DNA from: JBLHKE01 sp047619485
GTDB lineage: Bacteria > Verrucomicrobiota > Verrucomicrobiia > Verrucomicrobiales > DEV007
DNA length: 15,773 nt
Assembly (NCBI GenBank): GCA_047619485.1
Contig: JBLHKE010000089.1
Coordinates: forward strand, 1 to 15,773
Direction: 5' to 3'
Each line of letters opens with the position of its first letter. Position 1 is the stretch's first letter. The notes below the pieces were generated by a model, which worked only from the letters and a program-made list of their open reading frames with translations, made no database searches and was not told the origin of the DNA. Both the position numbers and the translations under genes were made by a program. Shown here in pieces: positions 15,143 through 15,773 of the stretch.

Positions 15143-15773
15143 TCATGCCACATCCCGGTAGTAGTAGCGCAGCAGTCCTCCAAGCCTCTGCCGACATTGC
15201 ACCTCACCCTCACCGCCCGAACCGAACTCCGGCTCGATGATCGTGTTATCCAGACCCTGGTGGTTCCTCTCGCAGTGATAGTGCTCGCAGAACTGGTCGA
15301 CCGCCCGTCTCAGCGATCCCTCACCGATCAGTACCATCCGGCTCAGACACTCCGCCTTGATCGAACGCACAAACCTCTCCGCAAATGCGTTCAAATTGGG
15401 AGAGCGTGGCGGCAGGCGCACCGATTTCACTCCGGCGCCCTCAAGGATCGACAGGAACTCTTTTGTGAACAGCGTCGACCGATCGTGGATCAGGTACCGA
15501 CACCCGGAGAGGAAGCCGTCCACGCAGTCGGTGAGATTTCGCCCGACCTGCTTCATCCACTCCCCGTCCGGTTCAGGCACAATCCCGGCGATGTTCACCT
15601 TGCGAGTCGAGAGCCGGATCACGAACAGCACGTGGTAGCGAACGAGCCCGCGCAGCGTCCACATCTCCACGGTGAAGAAGTCCGTGGCGCCCATCACGTC
15701 CCAGTGCATCTTGAAGAACTCCGCCCAGGTGGTCTTCCGTTCGCGCTCCGGCGCCGGTTTCATTCCTGCCTGC
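15143..15773 (-). CDS. DDE transposase, rve integrase-core type (partial, cut by window edge)
   Basis: At least 209 residues; the frame stays open to the right edge, so the N-terminus, probably with a helix-turn-helix, lies outside. Counting from the first methionine in view (15763), the catalytic-core features of an integrase/transposase are present: D28 in HWDVMGATDFF, D94 in RYLIHDRSTLF, and E129 in PRSPNLNAFAERFVRSIK, with 34 residues between D94 and E129 as in D-D-35-E enzymes. The tail 'HYHCERNHQGLDN..I.P', 'VQCRQRLGGLLRYYYRDVA' is typical of a group of transposases annotated as 'integrase core domain' in Planctomycetes, Verrucomicrobia and Acidobacteria. No frameshift is seen in the visible part, so the element may be active. 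The family (IS3-like or IS481-like) cannot be fixed from this fragment. Confidence 0.88.
   Translation of the reverse strand, partial: QAGMKPAPERERKTTWAEFFKMHWDVMGATDFFTVEMWTLRGLVRYHVLFVIRLSTRKVNIAGIVPEPDGEWMKQVGRNLTDCVDGFLSGCRYLIHDRSTLFTKEFLSILEGAGVKSVRLPPRSPNLNAFAERFVRSIKAECLSRMVLIGEGSLRRAVDQFCEHYHCERNHQGLDNTIIEPEFGSGGEGEVQCRQRLGGLLRYYYRDVA

Overview
The window looks like a chromosomal accessory region of a Verrucomicrobiota bacterium. The inference rests on three signs: a VPEPS-type PEP-CTERM (exosortase) sorting signal; the 'DPDGDG..NN..EY' C-terminal modules frequent in large secreted proteins of that phylum; and a C-terminal region that resembles, from memory, the TIGR02597-type family. 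No rRNA, tRNA or housekeeping gene is present to test this, and no exosortase gene is in the window.

Layout. Positions 1-2693 are a mosaic. A secreted two-domain protein (531-1763, +) lies between two direct copies of a diverged intergenic repeat of about 240 bp (1-235 and 1906-2150). A third copy is inverted (2176-2389, -) and is separated from the second by a strong hairpin. Immediately after the stop of the secreted protein are a 35-codon, in-frame C-terminal remnant resembling the DUF932 family and an IS-end-like palindrome. Positions 2694-13791 (-) form a two-gene operon with a 16-bp gap. The first gene encodes a 3151-residue secreted multidomain protein with DUF11-like, eleven SdrD_B-like, two DNRLRE-like and two Ig-like modules. 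The second encodes a 541-residue protein made of two paralogous secreted modules fused in frame, with an internal PEP-CTERM signal followed directly by a second signal peptide.

Positions 13792-14425 are a divergent intergenic region. It has an AT-rich promoter-like stretch and two tandem 160-bp MITE-like elements, 98% identical, separated and bounded by CTAG. After them come a small membrane-associated or lipoprotein-like thioredoxin-fold protein whose CxxC is changed to SDRS (14426-14896, +), a short orphan coding fragment, and a DDE transposase of the rve integrase-core type (15143 to the right edge, -) cut by the window end.

Functionally, the minus-strand operon probably makes cell-surface or extracellular-matrix material: a giant repeat-rich protein and an exosortase-processed companion. 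The flanks are shaped by mobile and repetitive elements. The most unusual items are the signal-peptide/PEP-CTERM/signal-peptide fusion, the nested-CTAG tandem MITEs and the double Cys-to-Ser thioredoxin-like protein.
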